Below, one piece after another: positions 9,061-17,647 of a DNA stretch of 64,000 nt. Within the stretch, counting starts at the first letter, position 1. Each line of letters opens with the position of its first letter. The stretch comes from Streptomyces sp. CoH27 (GTDB lineage: Bacteria; Actinomycetota; Actinomycetes; Streptomycetales; Streptomycetaceae): assembly GCF_020181035.1 (NCBI RefSeq), contig NZ_JAIQYY010000009.1, positions 248,001 to 312,000 of the forward strand, written 5' to 3'. The notes below the pieces were generated by a model. It was not told the origin of the DNA, did no database searches, and saw only the letters and a list, made by a program, of their open reading frames with translations. The translations under genes and the position numbers were made by a program.

Positions 9061-9105
9061 CCCCATAAGGTGATCTTATGGCTGGTTCAGGGGTTCCTTA
9101 TGGGG
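9061..9105. promoter_or_regulatory. Three-half-site inverted repeat before the SDR gene
   Basis: CCCCATAAGG (9061-9070) is repeated inverted as CCTTATGGGG (9096-9105), a perfect 10-bp dyad. A third half-site CTTATGG (9075-9081) forms a tighter 7-bp dyad with CCATAAG (9063-9069) over a 5-nt spacer. It lies about 60 nt upstream of the GTG at 9167 and looks like an operator for an unidentified regulator. Confidence 0.5.
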
Positions 9106-9166
9106 GTGGTCGCGGGGCATCCTGCTCGGGGATGCGACGGTGACCGGCGGCGAGGGGTGAGTCAGC

Positions 9167-10225
9167 GTGCACGAAGGCGCGGGGGCGACCGTGGCGGTGA
9201 CGGGGGGCAGCGGCTTCGTCGGCAGCCACCTGGTACGGCGACTGCTGGAACGCGGCTACCGGGTGCACGCGACAGTACGCAACAGGGCCGATGCCCGCAA
9301 GGTCCGCCCGCTGTGGGACCTGCAGGAAGCCTTCCCCGGCCAACTCGCCCTCTTCGAGGCGGACTTGCTGCGGGAGGGGGCTTTCGACCAGGCGTTCCAC
9401 GGCTGCACGACCGTCTTCCATGTGGCCTCACCGTTCCTGATGCCGGAGCGCATCCGGGACGGCCGACGGGACGTCGTGGACCCGGCGCTGCTCGGCACCC
9501 GTAACGTCCTGGCGGCCGTTCAGCGGACCGCGGAGGTCCACACCCTGATCTTCACGTCGACCGCCGGCGCGATCTTCGGCGACTACTCCGACGTGCTCGC
9601 GATGGACGGCCAGGTGCTGTCGGAACGCTACTTCAACACCACCAGCACGGTGGCGAACAACCCGTACCACTACGCCAAGACTGTCGCGGAACGCGCCGCC
9701 TGGGAGGCGGAGGCCGCGCAGCACCGCTGGCGCATGGTGTCGGTCAACCCCGGCCTGATCCTCGGCCCTTCGTTCACGCCCGCCTCCGACTCCGGCAGTC
9801 TGTTCCTGCTCGACGAGCTGTTTCAGGGCTACTTCTGCTACGGCGCACCGGACTTCAGCTTCACCACGGCGGACGTGCGGGACGTGGCGGACGCGCACAT
9901 AGCGGCGGCGGAGAATCCGGCGGCCAAGGGACGCTACATCGTGGCCGCCGAGACGATGGCGTCGTTACACGAGATGTCCCGCATCATCCGCGCCCATCAC
10001 CCCTACGACCTGCGGTTGCCGCGTACCAGGCTCCCGCACTGGCCGGTGCGCGTCCTGGGCCCCGCCTTCGGCCTCACCCAGGACTACATCCGCAAACACC
10101 TCGGCATCCGCTTCCGTGTCGACAACAGCCGCAGCATCCAGGAACTCGGCCTTGTCTACCGGCCGTTGGAGGAGACGCTCATCGACCACTACGTGAGCCG
10201 ACGCACACGGCGACGCCACGGCTGA
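9167..10225 (+). CDS. NAD(P)-dependent epimerase/dehydratase (DFR-like extended SDR), one TTA codon
   Basis: 352-residue extended short-chain dehydrogenase. The N-terminal Rossmann motif GGSGFVG is at residues 14-20, and the catalytic YxxxK is in NPYHYAKTVAE. The overall pattern (EADLLREGAFDQAFHGC, FHVASPF, VNPGLILGPS) is that of dihydroflavonol reductase/cinnamoyl-CoA reductase-like enzymes, so it probably reduces a carbonyl with NADPH; the substrate is unknown. The GTG start is preceded by GAGGGG. Codon 267 (9965-9967) is TTA, rare in this DNA and read by the bldA tRNA in Streptomyces, so expression may be tied to development. A repeated operator-like dyad lies upstream. Confidence 0.87.
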   Translation: MHEGAGATVAVTGGSGFVGSHLVRRLLERGYRVHATVRNRADARKVRPLWDLQEAFPGQLALFEADLLREGAFDQAFHGCTTVFHVASPFLMPERIRDGRRDVVDPALLGTRNVLAAVQRTAEVHTLIFTSTAGAIFGDYSDVLAMDGQVLSERYFNTTSTVANNPYHYAKTVAERAAWEAEAAQHRWRMVSVNPGLILGPSFTPASDSGSLFLLDELFQGYFCYGAPDFSFTTADVRDVADAHIAAAENPAAKGRYIVAAETMASLHEMSRIIRAHHPYDLRLPRTRLPHWPVRVLGPAFGLTQDYIRKHLGIRFRVDNSRSIQELGLVYRPLEETLIDHYVSRRTRRRHG

Positions 10226-10261
10226 ACCGGGGCCGCCTGTTCCGCGGGCGGATCCGTCATC

Positions 10262-12472
10262 TCAGGCGGGCCGCACGATGCGGTGGATCGCGGACTCCCC
10301 GGCGCCGTAGATCGACTCCTCGCGGATGGTCGATCCCGGACCAGGGGCATGGACCATCATGCCGCCGCCGACATGCAGACCCACGTGCCGGTCGTCGTCG
10401 AAGAAGAGCACGAGGTCACCGGGCTCGATACCCTCCGGCGTGACCGGGGCGCCGGCGAACGCCTGCTCGTGCGCGGCACGCGGCACCGTGACCCCGGCGG
10501 CCCGCCAGGCGGCCTGCGTCAGGCTGGAGCAGTCGTACGAGTCCGGCCCCGTCGCCCCCCACACGCATGGCTTCCCGATCTGCGCCCGGGCGAACGCGAT
10601 GGCCTTGGCGGCCCGCGTGACCGGGGATGTCTGCGGGAGGACACCGGTACCGGCGGTGGAAGCGGGGCCGAGGGTCTGGAAGGAGCCCGTGTCGAGAGGG
10701 GAAGCGGGTGTGCCGGGAGCCTGGAAGGAACCGGTGGCGGTGAGGGCTGTGCCGCCGGGGTACGCGACCGGGACCGAGCCGGTGTCGGTGGTGGTGGGCG
10801 CGGGGATCGCGGGGGACGGGAACGAGCCTGTGGCGTTGGCCGGGTAGGGGACGGAGCCGGTGTCCGTGGCAGTGGGCGCGGGGATGGCCGGTGACGGGAA
10901 GGACCCGGTGGTGATGGGGGAGGCGGCGGCGTCCGGCCAGATGGTTCCGGCCGGTGCTTGCGGTGTCGTTGCCGATCCGTCGGGCGCCGCCCACTGCGAC
11001 TGCTGCCACTGACCGGTTGTCTGCCCTGCTTGGCCCGCATCGGGCTGTGTGGCCTGAACAGGGGTGGATTGTACGGCCGTTGTCGCTGCCGCGAGGCGGC
11101 TGGTGTGCCGGGTGAGCTGGTCGCTCGCGGCGGCGAGCTTGCGCTGGTTGTACGCCTTCGACGTGGCGGGGGAGGGTCGGCCGGGCACAGCGGCACCGGG
11201 GAGGGAGCCGGGTTCCCGGACCGGTGCGCCCGGGGCGGCGGCCGGCTCGGTGACCGGCAGGGCAGCGGTCTCGGCGGTGCCTCCTCCGAGCGGAGTTCCC
11301 TGCGCACCAGGTGTCGTCAGGGCCGACGCTTCCCACGTGCCGGGCGCCATCAAGGTGGCCGTGCCCTGCGTGCCGGGCGTCATCACGGCCGCAGCCCCGC
11401 CTGCGTCGGGCGTCGTCGCAGCCCAATCCTCCTGCACGCCGGCGGTCATCACGGCCGTGGCCCCGCCTGCGCCAGGTGTCATCACGGCCCAATCCCCCTG
11501 CGTGTCGGGAGTCATCACGGCCGCAGCCCCGCCTGCGTCGGGCGTCGTCGCAGCCCAATCCTCCTGCACGCCGGCGGTCATCACGGCCGTGGCCCCGCCT
11601 GCGCCAGGTGTCATCACGGCCCAATCCCCCTGCGTGCCGGGCGCCATCAAGGTGGCCGTTCCCTGTGTGTCGGAAGTCGTCACGGCCGCAGCCTCTTGCC
11701 CTGCGGGGGCCATCAGTACCGCAGCCTCCTGTGCACCAGGGGCCATCGGCATCCCGGCCTCCTGCGCGCCGGGCGCCATCAAGGACCCCGCCCCCCGCGC
11801 CCCGGGGGTCATCAAAGTCGCGGTCGGCTCCGTGGCAGGGGCGGTTGAAACTGCCGCCCCCTGCGCCGCCCCGAGGCCCGGCAGAGTGAACGCCCCCGTG
11901 CCTGACGTCGTCGGCTGCGCGGTGCGAGGGGCGTCGAGCGGGCCTGCCTCAGCGGCCGACCCCGCCAAGTTCGTTGCGATTCCCGGCAGTTCGGGTCGCC
12001 TGGGCGCGAGCAAGGCTGCGCGGCCGGGGGTGTTCAGGTCGGCCCCGGGGGGACTCGTCGGATCCGATGCCGTGCCGCCGGTCGTGAGTTCGGCCGGCCG
12101 GCGGTCGTCGGCTCGCTCCAGCGCCCGGGGCTGCCGTACGGACAGGCCCGTGTCCAGGGCGTCCCGTTCGCTGCTCCCCGAACGGCTCCGGGAGGGTGCC
12201 GGAGCCGACGGGCGGTCGGGGAGTCGATCGGCGGGGAGCGCGGCCGGGACGGTCGGGCCCAGCTTGGCGCGTGCCGCGTCGAACCACTGCCGGGCCATCG
12301 CGTCGAGCGCGGGATCCGGCCGCCGCCCCGACCGCTTGGCGAGCGGTACGCCCCGTGAGCGCGTCACCGCCGCCATGGCCCGGGTCGCGTTGTAGTTGCC
12401 CGTCGCGTCCTCGGCCTGGTCGTAGAGGGATGCGATCCGCTGCCGAACCTCGTCGCGGCTCTCCGGCGCCAT
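10262..12472 (-). CDS. NlpC/P60 peptidase with long tandem-repeat region
   Basis: 736-residue protein. Residues 6-45 (RQRIASLYDQAEDATGNYNA) resemble the helical segment found after the signal peptide of secreted Streptomyces NlpC/P60 hydrolases. The C-terminal 120 residues are an NlpC/P60 domain: catalytic Cys in YDCSSLTQAAW and His in RHVGLHVGG, so a peptidoglycan D,L-endopeptidase is expected. Between lies about 500 residues of Ala/Pro/Thr/Gly-rich sequence with 11-residue quasi-repeats (VMTPGAGGATA, VMTAGVQEDWA) and later SFPSPAIPAPT/TDTGSVP repeats. The ATG has a strong GGAAGGAG site, yet there is no signal peptide, which is odd for a wall enzyme. Confidence 0.85.
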   Translation of the reverse strand: MAPESRDEVRQRIASLYDQAEDATGNYNATRAMAAVTRSRGVPLAKRSGRRPDPALDAMARQWFDAARAKLGPTVPAALPADRLPDRPSAPAPSRSRSGSSERDALDTGLSVRQPRALERADDRRPAELTTGGTASDPTSPPGADLNTPGRAALLAPRRPELPGIATNLAGSAAEAGPLDAPRTAQPTTSGTGAFTLPGLGAAQGAAVSTAPATEPTATLMTPGARGAGSLMAPGAQEAGMPMAPGAQEAAVLMAPAGQEAAAVTTSDTQGTATLMAPGTQGDWAVMTPGAGGATAVMTAGVQEDWAATTPDAGGAAAVMTPDTQGDWAVMTPGAGGATAVMTAGVQEDWAATTPDAGGAAAVMTPGTQGTATLMAPGTWEASALTTPGAQGTPLGGGTAETAALPVTEPAAAPGAPVREPGSLPGAAVPGRPSPATSKAYNQRKLAAASDQLTRHTSRLAAATTAVQSTPVQATQPDAGQAGQTTGQWQQSQWAAPDGSATTPQAPAGTIWPDAAASPITTGSFPSPAIPAPTATDTGSVPYPANATGSFPSPAIPAPTTTDTGSVPVAYPGGTALTATGSFQAPGTPASPLDTGSFQTLGPASTAGTGVLPQTSPVTRAAKAIAFARAQIGKPCVWGATGPDSYDCSSLTQAAWRAAGVTVPRAAHEQAFAGAPVTPEGIEPGDLVLFFDDDRHVGLHVGGGMMVHAPGPGSTIREESIYGAGESAIHRIVRPA
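11379..11642. repeat. 132-bp tandem duplication inside the NlpC/P60 gene
   Basis: Two adjacent 132-bp copies (11379-11510 and 11511-11642) are identical over about the first 125 bp. Each encodes 44 residues and is itself two related 66-bp halves, which reduce to a 33-bp/11-residue unit. The length is a multiple of 3, so copy number can change without breaking the frame. Confidence 0.9.
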
Positions 12473-12731
12473 GGAAGACGTGCTCCTTCCTTGCCCCGCA
12501 GGGCAGTTGGGCCGTTGCGTCCGGCTGAGCCGGGCGGCCTCGCGTCAACCTAGCCAAAGTGTGTACCTCGTGTGAAGGTCGGAGCGTGGAATGTCCGATA
12601 CGTAATTGTGATGTTCGCGGTGACGTTCGAGAGGGAAGAGGCGGGAATCGCGTTTTCCTGTGAGATCCACGTGAATTCGCGATCCTGTTGAACACGGCGC
12701 CGCCGTCCCTCGTATAAGGCGGGGGAGCTCC

Positions 12732-14213
12732 ATGCCCGGACCGGCGAACAGACAGAGGACCACGACCTTGGCACGCACCACCCGCAGACGCCGGACCGGC
12801 GCACGACGCGCGACCTTCGCGGCGGTCGCCCTGATGCTGAGCGGCGCCGGACTCGTCGCGGCGAACGTGGCGAACGTCTACGCCTCGGCGACCGAAGGGC
12901 GGGGCGACGGACCCGGCGCGGACACCACCGGCCAGAGCCAGAGTCAAGGCCAGAACCCGAGCCAGAGCCAGAGCCACACGCAGCACCCGAGCGGCGCCGG
13001 TCAGGCCGGCAACGGACCCGTCGTCTCCGACTACGCGAACATCACCTCCGTGGAACCCCGCCTGCCGAACCCGCCCCAGCAAGCGGACGCCTCGCGCGGC
13101 ACGTTCACCTCCGACTGCGGTGTCGACGCGGGCGGCCTGTTCAACTCCGACAATGTCATCGTCGCGCCCGGCGTCTCCAACGGCGCCCACCACGTCCACG
13201 ACTACGTCGGCAACCAGGGCACCAACGCCTTCGCGAGCGACGACGACCTGGCGAAGGCGGGCACGAGCTGCACGGATCGAGGGGACAAGTCCTCGTACTA
13301 CTGGCCCGTGCTGCGCCTGCAGAACGGCACACAGGAGCGCGACGCCCGGTCCCCCGGCGGCGGCACGGAGGGCAACGCGGGCCGGATCGTCACACCCAAG
13401 CAGGTCACGCTGACCTTCGTGGGCAACCCGCGCGGCAAGGTCACCGCCATGCCGCGCTTCCTGCGCATCGTCACCGGCGACGCCAAGGCCTTCGTCAATG
13501 GTCCCGGCAACGCCAACGCGTCCTGGAGCTGCACCGGTTACGAGGACCGGCAGCTGACGGACAAGTACCCGCTGTGCCCGCCGGGCAGCGACGTCGTGCG
13601 CACCTTCCGGTTCCAGAGCTGCTGGGACGGCCGTAACACCGACAGCGCCAACCACCGTACCCATGTGGCGTTCACCGCCCCCGACGGCTCCTGCCCGCCG
13701 GGATTCCGTGCCATCCCGCAACTGGTGCAGCGCATCGTCTACGACGTCTCGGCCCCGAGCCTGACGGACGGCGGCCGTACCGTCCCGCTCTTCGCGATCG
13801 ACTCCTTCCCCGAGCAACTCCACAAGCCCGTCACCGACCACGGCGACTTCATCGACGTCTTCGACGACAACCTCATGCGCGAGATGGTCGACTGCATCAA
13901 CTCCGGCCGTGCCTGCGGCTCCAGAGGTGGCGCCTCCGGTACGACACCCACGCCGACGGCAACTCCCGGCGCGGGTACGACGGTTGCCGCGGGCGAGCTG
14001 CCGCGGGCCGGCACGTCGACCCCACCGGCCCGCACAGAGGTGGCGCCGCCGGTGTCCCCGACCGTTCCGCCCGCCCTCGCCCAACCCCGACTCACCGCAG
14101 CGCGGGACGGATCGGTGCTGAGCGGCGTCCACCTCTGGCCCGCCGCCCTCGGCACGCTGCTCGCTCTGTCCGGCCTGATCATGTATCTCCGCGCCCGGCG
14201 CCTGCCCTACTGA
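12732..14213 (+). CDS. DUF1996 domain secreted/anchored protein
   Basis: 493 residues. A basic N-terminus (TTRRRRTGARRATF) leads into a hydrophobic segment at about 27-47, a signal peptide or anchor. A Gln/Ser-rich spacer (QSQSQGQ) follows, then a DUF1996 domain at about 95-395 with conserved phrases GAHHVHDYVG, CTGYEDR and SCWDGRNTDS. A Pro/Thr/Ala wall-spanning stretch precedes a C-terminal membrane segment (LWPAALGTLLALSGLIMYL) and a short basic tail. This is the layout of a cell-wall or membrane-tethered surface protein; DUF1996 has no settled function. A GGGGGAG ribosome-binding site precedes the ATG. It is divergent from the NlpC/P60 gene across 259 nt. Confidence 0.88.
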   Translation: MPGPANRQRTTTLARTTRRRRTGARRATFAAVALMLSGAGLVAANVANVYASATEGRGDGPGADTTGQSQSQGQNPSQSQSHTQHPSGAGQAGNGPVVSDYANITSVEPRLPNPPQQADASRGTFTSDCGVDAGGLFNSDNVIVAPGVSNGAHHVHDYVGNQGTNAFASDDDLAKAGTSCTDRGDKSSYYWPVLRLQNGTQERDARSPGGGTEGNAGRIVTPKQVTLTFVGNPRGKVTAMPRFLRIVTGDAKAFVNGPGNANASWSCTGYEDRQLTDKYPLCPPGSDVVRTFRFQSCWDGRNTDSANHRTHVAFTAPDGSCPPGFRAIPQLVQRIVYDVSAPSLTDGGRTVPLFAIDSFPEQLHKPVTDHGDFIDVFDDNLMREMVDCINSGRACGSRGGASGTTPTPTATPGAGTTVAAGELPRAGTSTPPARTEVAPPVSPTVPPALAQPRLTAARDGSVLSGVHLWPAALGTLLALSGLIMYLRARRLPY

Positions 14214-14249
14214 CCACCCTCACTCCGCCCGCCCGAGTTCCCCGTCCTG

Positions 14250-14579
14250 GAAAGCCGAGCTGTCTACCCGGACCTGCGCCTGATGCCGGCGCTGTTCGCC
14301 GAGCCGTACGGTCACTTCGACCCGGACCTCGCCTTCGTCCTGGACGACGGCACGGGCCGGGCTGTGGGCTACATCGTCGGTACGGCGGACACCGGGCGTT
14401 TCGTCGAAGACTTCCGCCTCGGGGCTCTGCGCGGACAGGGGGTCGCGGCCGTCCATCTCGGCATGGTCACCGTCAATACCGCCGCCCGCGCCTTCTACGA
14501 CCGGCTCGGTTTCCACGAGATCGCGGTCGAGGGCGCCGGTCCCCTCACGTACCTGGGGCGCTCCACGACCGCGGAATGA
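14250..14579 (+). pseudogene. GNAT acetyltransferase remnant with internal deletion
   Basis: The reading frame from 14250 (ESRAVYPDLRLMPALFAEPY) to the stop at 14579 matches two separate parts of a GNAT protein as I know the family: an early part ending at GRFVEDFR and a C-terminal part starting at VAAVHLGMVTVNTAARAFYD. The stretch that should lie between them, carrying the acetyl-CoA-binding Q/RxxGxG/A loop, is missing, as is the N-terminal 30 or so residues. The longest translatable piece starts at ATG 14283 (98 aa). It begins right after the DUF1996 stop, consistent with a deletion joint. Inactivity is inferred. Confidence 0.65.
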
Positions 14580-14588
14580 CGCGGGGCG

Positions 14589-15290
14589 TCAGGCCAACTT
14601 GAGCGTCCGCTTGGCGAGTTCGTATGCGGGCCGCATTCCCTCGTGCTCCTCGGTGTCCATCCCGCCGAGGTGCAGGACGACCGGCCCGTCGGGCGTGCTC
14701 ACCGCGAGGGCGGTCTCCTTCTTGGTCTCGTCCAGGAGCTTGCTGGTGTAGAGGTAGTCCACCTCGACGCCGGACAGGCCGCCGCCGGTCCGGACGGAGC
14801 GGTACGTCGCTTTGCTGGTGTTGTCCTCCGCGGTGACGAACTGCCGGAGCACCGTGCCCGCGTCGGCGTGTGGGCCCTTCCCGGTCCACACGCGCAGGAA
14901 CCCGATGTGACCGGCCGGCTTGGCGTCGATCTCGCAGGCGGCGGTGACCGGCCCCTGGCGCAGGAAGCGGTCGGCGAGTGCTCCGCTCAGATCGCCGCCG
15001 GGCTTCTGCGACGCCTTCGACCGCTCGGTCTCGGCGTCGATGCCCTTGGCCTGCCAGGACGCAGCGATGTCGAAAGTGACAGGCAGTTCGCAGTCCGACC
15101 CGCTCGCGCCGATCGTGCCCCCGCTCGGCACACCCCCCGTGCCCTTCGCACCCCGTGCGCCGGCGCCGGCCGACGCGCTCGCCCCCGCCTTCCCGTCGCC
15201 GTCCCCCGACCCCGCGCACCCGCCGAGCACCGCCGCCAGCGTCAGCGCCACGACCACACGGCCTGCCACGGACCCCACCCCGACCTGCAC
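14589..15290 (-). CDS. Lipoprotein of unknown function
   Basis: 233 residues from a GTG at 15290 that follows a GAGGGGAG ribosome-binding site; an ATG further up (15362) lacks one. The N-terminus (VGVGSVAGRVVVALTLAAVLGGC) is a lipoprotein signal with lipobox VLGGC, so the mature protein is anchored outside the membrane. A Gly/Ala/Ser linker (about residues 28-55) leads to a globular domain of about 170 residues with two Cys (SDCELPVTFDI and AACEIDAK). I recognise it as a typical Streptomyces lipoprotein but not its function. It converges on the GNAT remnant. Confidence 0.82.
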   Translation of the reverse strand: MQVGVGSVAGRVVVALTLAAVLGGCAGSGDGDGKAGASASAGAGARGAKGTGGVPSGGTIGASGSDCELPVTFDIAASWQAKGIDAETERSKASQKPGGDLSGALADRFLRQGPVTAACEIDAKPAGHIGFLRVWTGKGPHADAGTVLRQFVTAEDNTSKATYRSVRTGGGLSGVEVDYLYTSKLLDETKKETALAVSTPDGPVVLHLGGMDTEEHEGMRPAYELAKRTLKLA

Positions 15291-15392
15291 CGTTCTTCTC
15301 CCCTCCTGGACAAGGGCGCAACTGTAACCGAGGGCAGCGACGGCGCCGTACGCATGTGGCATGCGAGCGCGGCTTCATGGCAGGGTGCGGGT

Positions 15393-15851
15393 GTGCCTAC
15401 CTTGCTGATCGTCCATCACACGCCGTCGCCCAACTGCCAGGCGCTGTTCGAGGCCGTCGTCTCCGGCGCGACGACACCGGAGATCGAGGGCGTCCGTGTC
15501 CTGCGGCGCGCGGCCCTCGCCGCCACCGTCTGCGACGTCCTGGAAGCCGACGGCTATGTGCTCGGCACACCGGCGAACCTCGGATACATGTCCGGCGCGC
15601 TCAAGCACTTCTTCGACCAGATCTACTACCCCTGCCTGGACGAGACCAGGGGCCGCCCCTTCGGCTACTACGTCCACGGCGGCAACGACGTCACCGGCGC
15701 CGTCCGCGCCATCGAGGCCGTCACCACGGGCCTCGGCTGGCGCGGCGCGGCCGAGCCGGTGACCGTCACCGGCGAGCCCGGCAAGGCCGACATCCAGGCG
15801 TGCTGGGAGCTGGGGGCCACGGTCGCGGCGGGACTGATGCCCGGCGCGTGA
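15393..15851 (+). CDS. Flavodoxin-like / NADPH-dependent FMN reductase family protein
   Basis: 152 residues from GTG 15393 (MPTLLIVHHTPSPNCQALFE); an in-frame ATG at 15354 would add 13 residues with no better ribosome-binding site. The start is the flavodoxin-like phosphate-binding loop (HHTPSPNCQ), and GTPANLGYMSGALKHFFDQIYYPC is the isoalloxazine-contacting region seen in the NAD(P)H:FMN/quinone reductase group. An FMN-dependent soluble reductase is likely; the substrate is unknown. It diverges from the lipoprotein gene. Confidence 0.82.
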   Translation: MPTLLIVHHTPSPNCQALFEAVVSGATTPEIEGVRVLRRAALAATVCDVLEADGYVLGTPANLGYMSGALKHFFDQIYYPCLDETRGRPFGYYVHGGNDVTGAVRAIEAVTTGLGWRGAAEPVTVTGEPGKADIQACWELGATVAAGLMPGA

Positions 15852-15881
15852 GGGCCGGGAGGCGCCCGGACAGCAGCCCAC

Positions 15882-16060
15882 TCAGCGTGCCGTGACCGCC
15901 CGGGCGGCTGCCGCGCTCCGACCGGGGGTGACGTCGTAAGAGCCCTTGCCCTGCGGCACGTTGTGGTGGAGCAGGCCGGAGAAGGCGCGGAACTCGCGGA
16001 CGATGCGCATGCCCTCCTCCGAGAAGGTGGAGGGCGTGCACAAGCGGGGGCGGGCAGCGG
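15882..16060 (-). pseudogene. Unrecognised C-terminal gene fragment
   Basis: One minus-strand frame ends FSEEGMRIVREFRAFSGLLH, then HNVPQGKGSYDVTPGRSAA, with a stop at 15882. It has protein-like composition and normal codon bias, but no start, and upstream the frame dissolves into the neighbouring GNAT remnant. I do not recognise the family. It looks like the last 55 or so residues of a lost gene. Confidence 0.35.
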
Positions 16061-16129
16061 GTTGTTCAGCCCCTCCGACAACCCGTCGACGCCGCCGTAC
16101 AGGCCCGGCAGCGCCTCCTGGCCTCGGAG

Positions 16130-16612
16130 CTCGGCCCTGCCGGAGCCCTCGGTGAGCGGCCGGACGAACAGGCTGACGGTCGCCTCCTCCACGCACCCGT
16201 TACGGCGTATCAGCCCGGCGGAGGCGGTGTTGCCCCGCTCCACGTCCGTGACCACGGACACCGCCCCGGCCGCCGCCGGCCGCGCACAGCACTCCCGCAC
16301 CAGGCGCGAGGCGATCCCGCGCCCTTGTCAGTCGGGGTCGACGGCGATCCACTCCGGACAACCCCGGTCGGCCCGCTGCTCGAACGACGGCGACCCGAGC
16401 ACGAACCCGGCCACCCGGTCGCCGGCGAGCATCACCGGACGGGCCGGGTCCGGGGCGTCCGGATGCCCGGCGACCGCCGACAGCGCCCAGCCGGTGCAGG
16501 GCATGGCGTCGGTGTCGTACACCCGGTGACCGAGGTCGCGGACGGCGGCCAGGTACGCGAAGCCGAGGGGCCGGAGCGTCAGTTCCTCGGGGCTGGACGG
16601 CACGTCGGCCAT
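16130..16612 (-). pseudogene. GNAT acetyltransferase broken by an in-frame stop
   Basis: Translation from the ATG at 16612 (MADVPSSPEELTLRPLGFAY) runs 94 residues to IAVDPD, then meets TGA at 16328-16330. The same frame continues directly with QGRGIASRLVREC, the acetyl-CoA-binding motif expected at that point, and on through a normal GNAT C-terminus (ERGNTASAGLIRRNGC). The usual residue at this position in relatives is Trp (DPxWQGRGI), so a TGG-to-TGA change explains the stop. The 3' end of the homology is indistinct, near 16130. Confidence 0.7.
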
Positions 16613-16679
16613 CGGGACTCCCTACGGGGCGGACATTCCGCAGCACAGGTCCTCGGGGACGGCGCGGCGCGGCGGGCGG

Positions 16680-17480
16680 TCAGGGCTTGCGGGCCACCCC
16701 CACGTACACCGGCTGGTCCGTGCGGACCCGCATGTCCGGCTCCGGGCGCCAGTGGGTGGCCTGGACGACTCCCGGCTCACACAGCTCCAGGCCGTCGAAG
16801 AACCGGACCACGCCGGCGTGCGAGCGCAACCGCACCGCGGTGCCCCCGGCGCGGTACACGGCGTCGATGCGCTCCCACACCTCCGGGTCGAACAGCTCCG
16901 TGCCGCCGTGGGACAGCGTCAGAAAGCTGCCCGACGGCAGCGGGTCCAGCAGGGTCCGGACGATGCCGTAGGGGTCCTGCTCGTCCGTCACGAACGGCAG
17001 CAGCGCGATCAGCGACAGGCCGACGGGCCGGGTGAGGTCGAGATGCTCGCGGGCGTACTCCACGATCTGCTCCGGCTCGCGGACGTCGGCGTGGAGATAG
17101 GCCGTACGGCCCTCGGGTGTGCCCCGGAGCAGGGCCTCGGCGTGCCGCAGCACGATCGGGTCGTTGTCCGCGTACACCACCCGCGCGCTCGGGGTCACCT
17201 CCTGCACGACCTGGTGCAGATTCGGCTCGGTGGGGATCCCCGTGCCCACGTCCAGGAACTGGTCCACGCCCTGGCGGGCGACGAAGCGGGCGGCCCGTTG
17301 CATGAACTCGCGGTTGGCCCAGGCGCTGTCCTTGACGTCGGGGAACAGCCTCAGCACCGCCTCCGCGGCCTCCGCGTCGACGGGGTAGTGGTCCTTGCCG
17401 TCGAGGTACCAGTCGTACATCCGGGCGGAGTGCGGCTTTCCGGTGTCTATCCGCTCCGGGCTGAATCCGGTGTCTGTCAC
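16680..17480 (-). CDS. S-adenosyl methyltransferase family protein (DUF574)
   Basis: 266 residues, the standard length of the actinobacterial DUF574/Methyltransf_19 family. Hallmarks are the start RIDTGKPHSARMYDWYLDGK, the SAM-binding motif FLDVGTGIPTEPNLHQV (about residues 75-91), VVYADNDPIV, and the ending QPVYVGVARKP. The family has a methyltransferase fold; substrates are unknown, and the paralogue number is high in Streptomyces. Monocistronic. Confidence 0.93.
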   Translation of the reverse strand: MTDTGFSPERIDTGKPHSARMYDWYLDGKDHYPVDAEAAEAVLRLFPDVKDSAWANREFMQRAARFVARQGVDQFLDVGTGIPTEPNLHQVVQEVTPSARVVYADNDPIVLRHAEALLRGTPEGRTAYLHADVREPEQIVEYAREHLDLTRPVGLSLIALLPFVTDEQDPYGIVRTLLDPLPSGSFLTLSHGGTELFDPEVWERIDAVYRAGGTAVRLRSHAGVVRFFDGLELCEPGVVQATHWRPEPDMRVRTDQPVYVGVARKP

Positions 17481-17647
17481 GTCGGCTCTCCGGGAAGGGG
17501 GGTGGATGTCACACGGTACTGGTGAATCTACCGGGAGAGGTGAACTGCCGTGGGGATGGGGGACGTTCGCCAGCAGGGCCGTCGGCGGCGGGGTGGTCGC
17601 CGGTGAGCCGTGACCGGTCGGGAGGCCGGGGCCGGTAGCGTGAGCCC

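Noticed and set aside
11379..11642. Tandem repeats that could be taken for a CRISPR array
   Set aside because: No unique spacers; units are adjacent, in-frame coding repeats of 33/66/132 bp.
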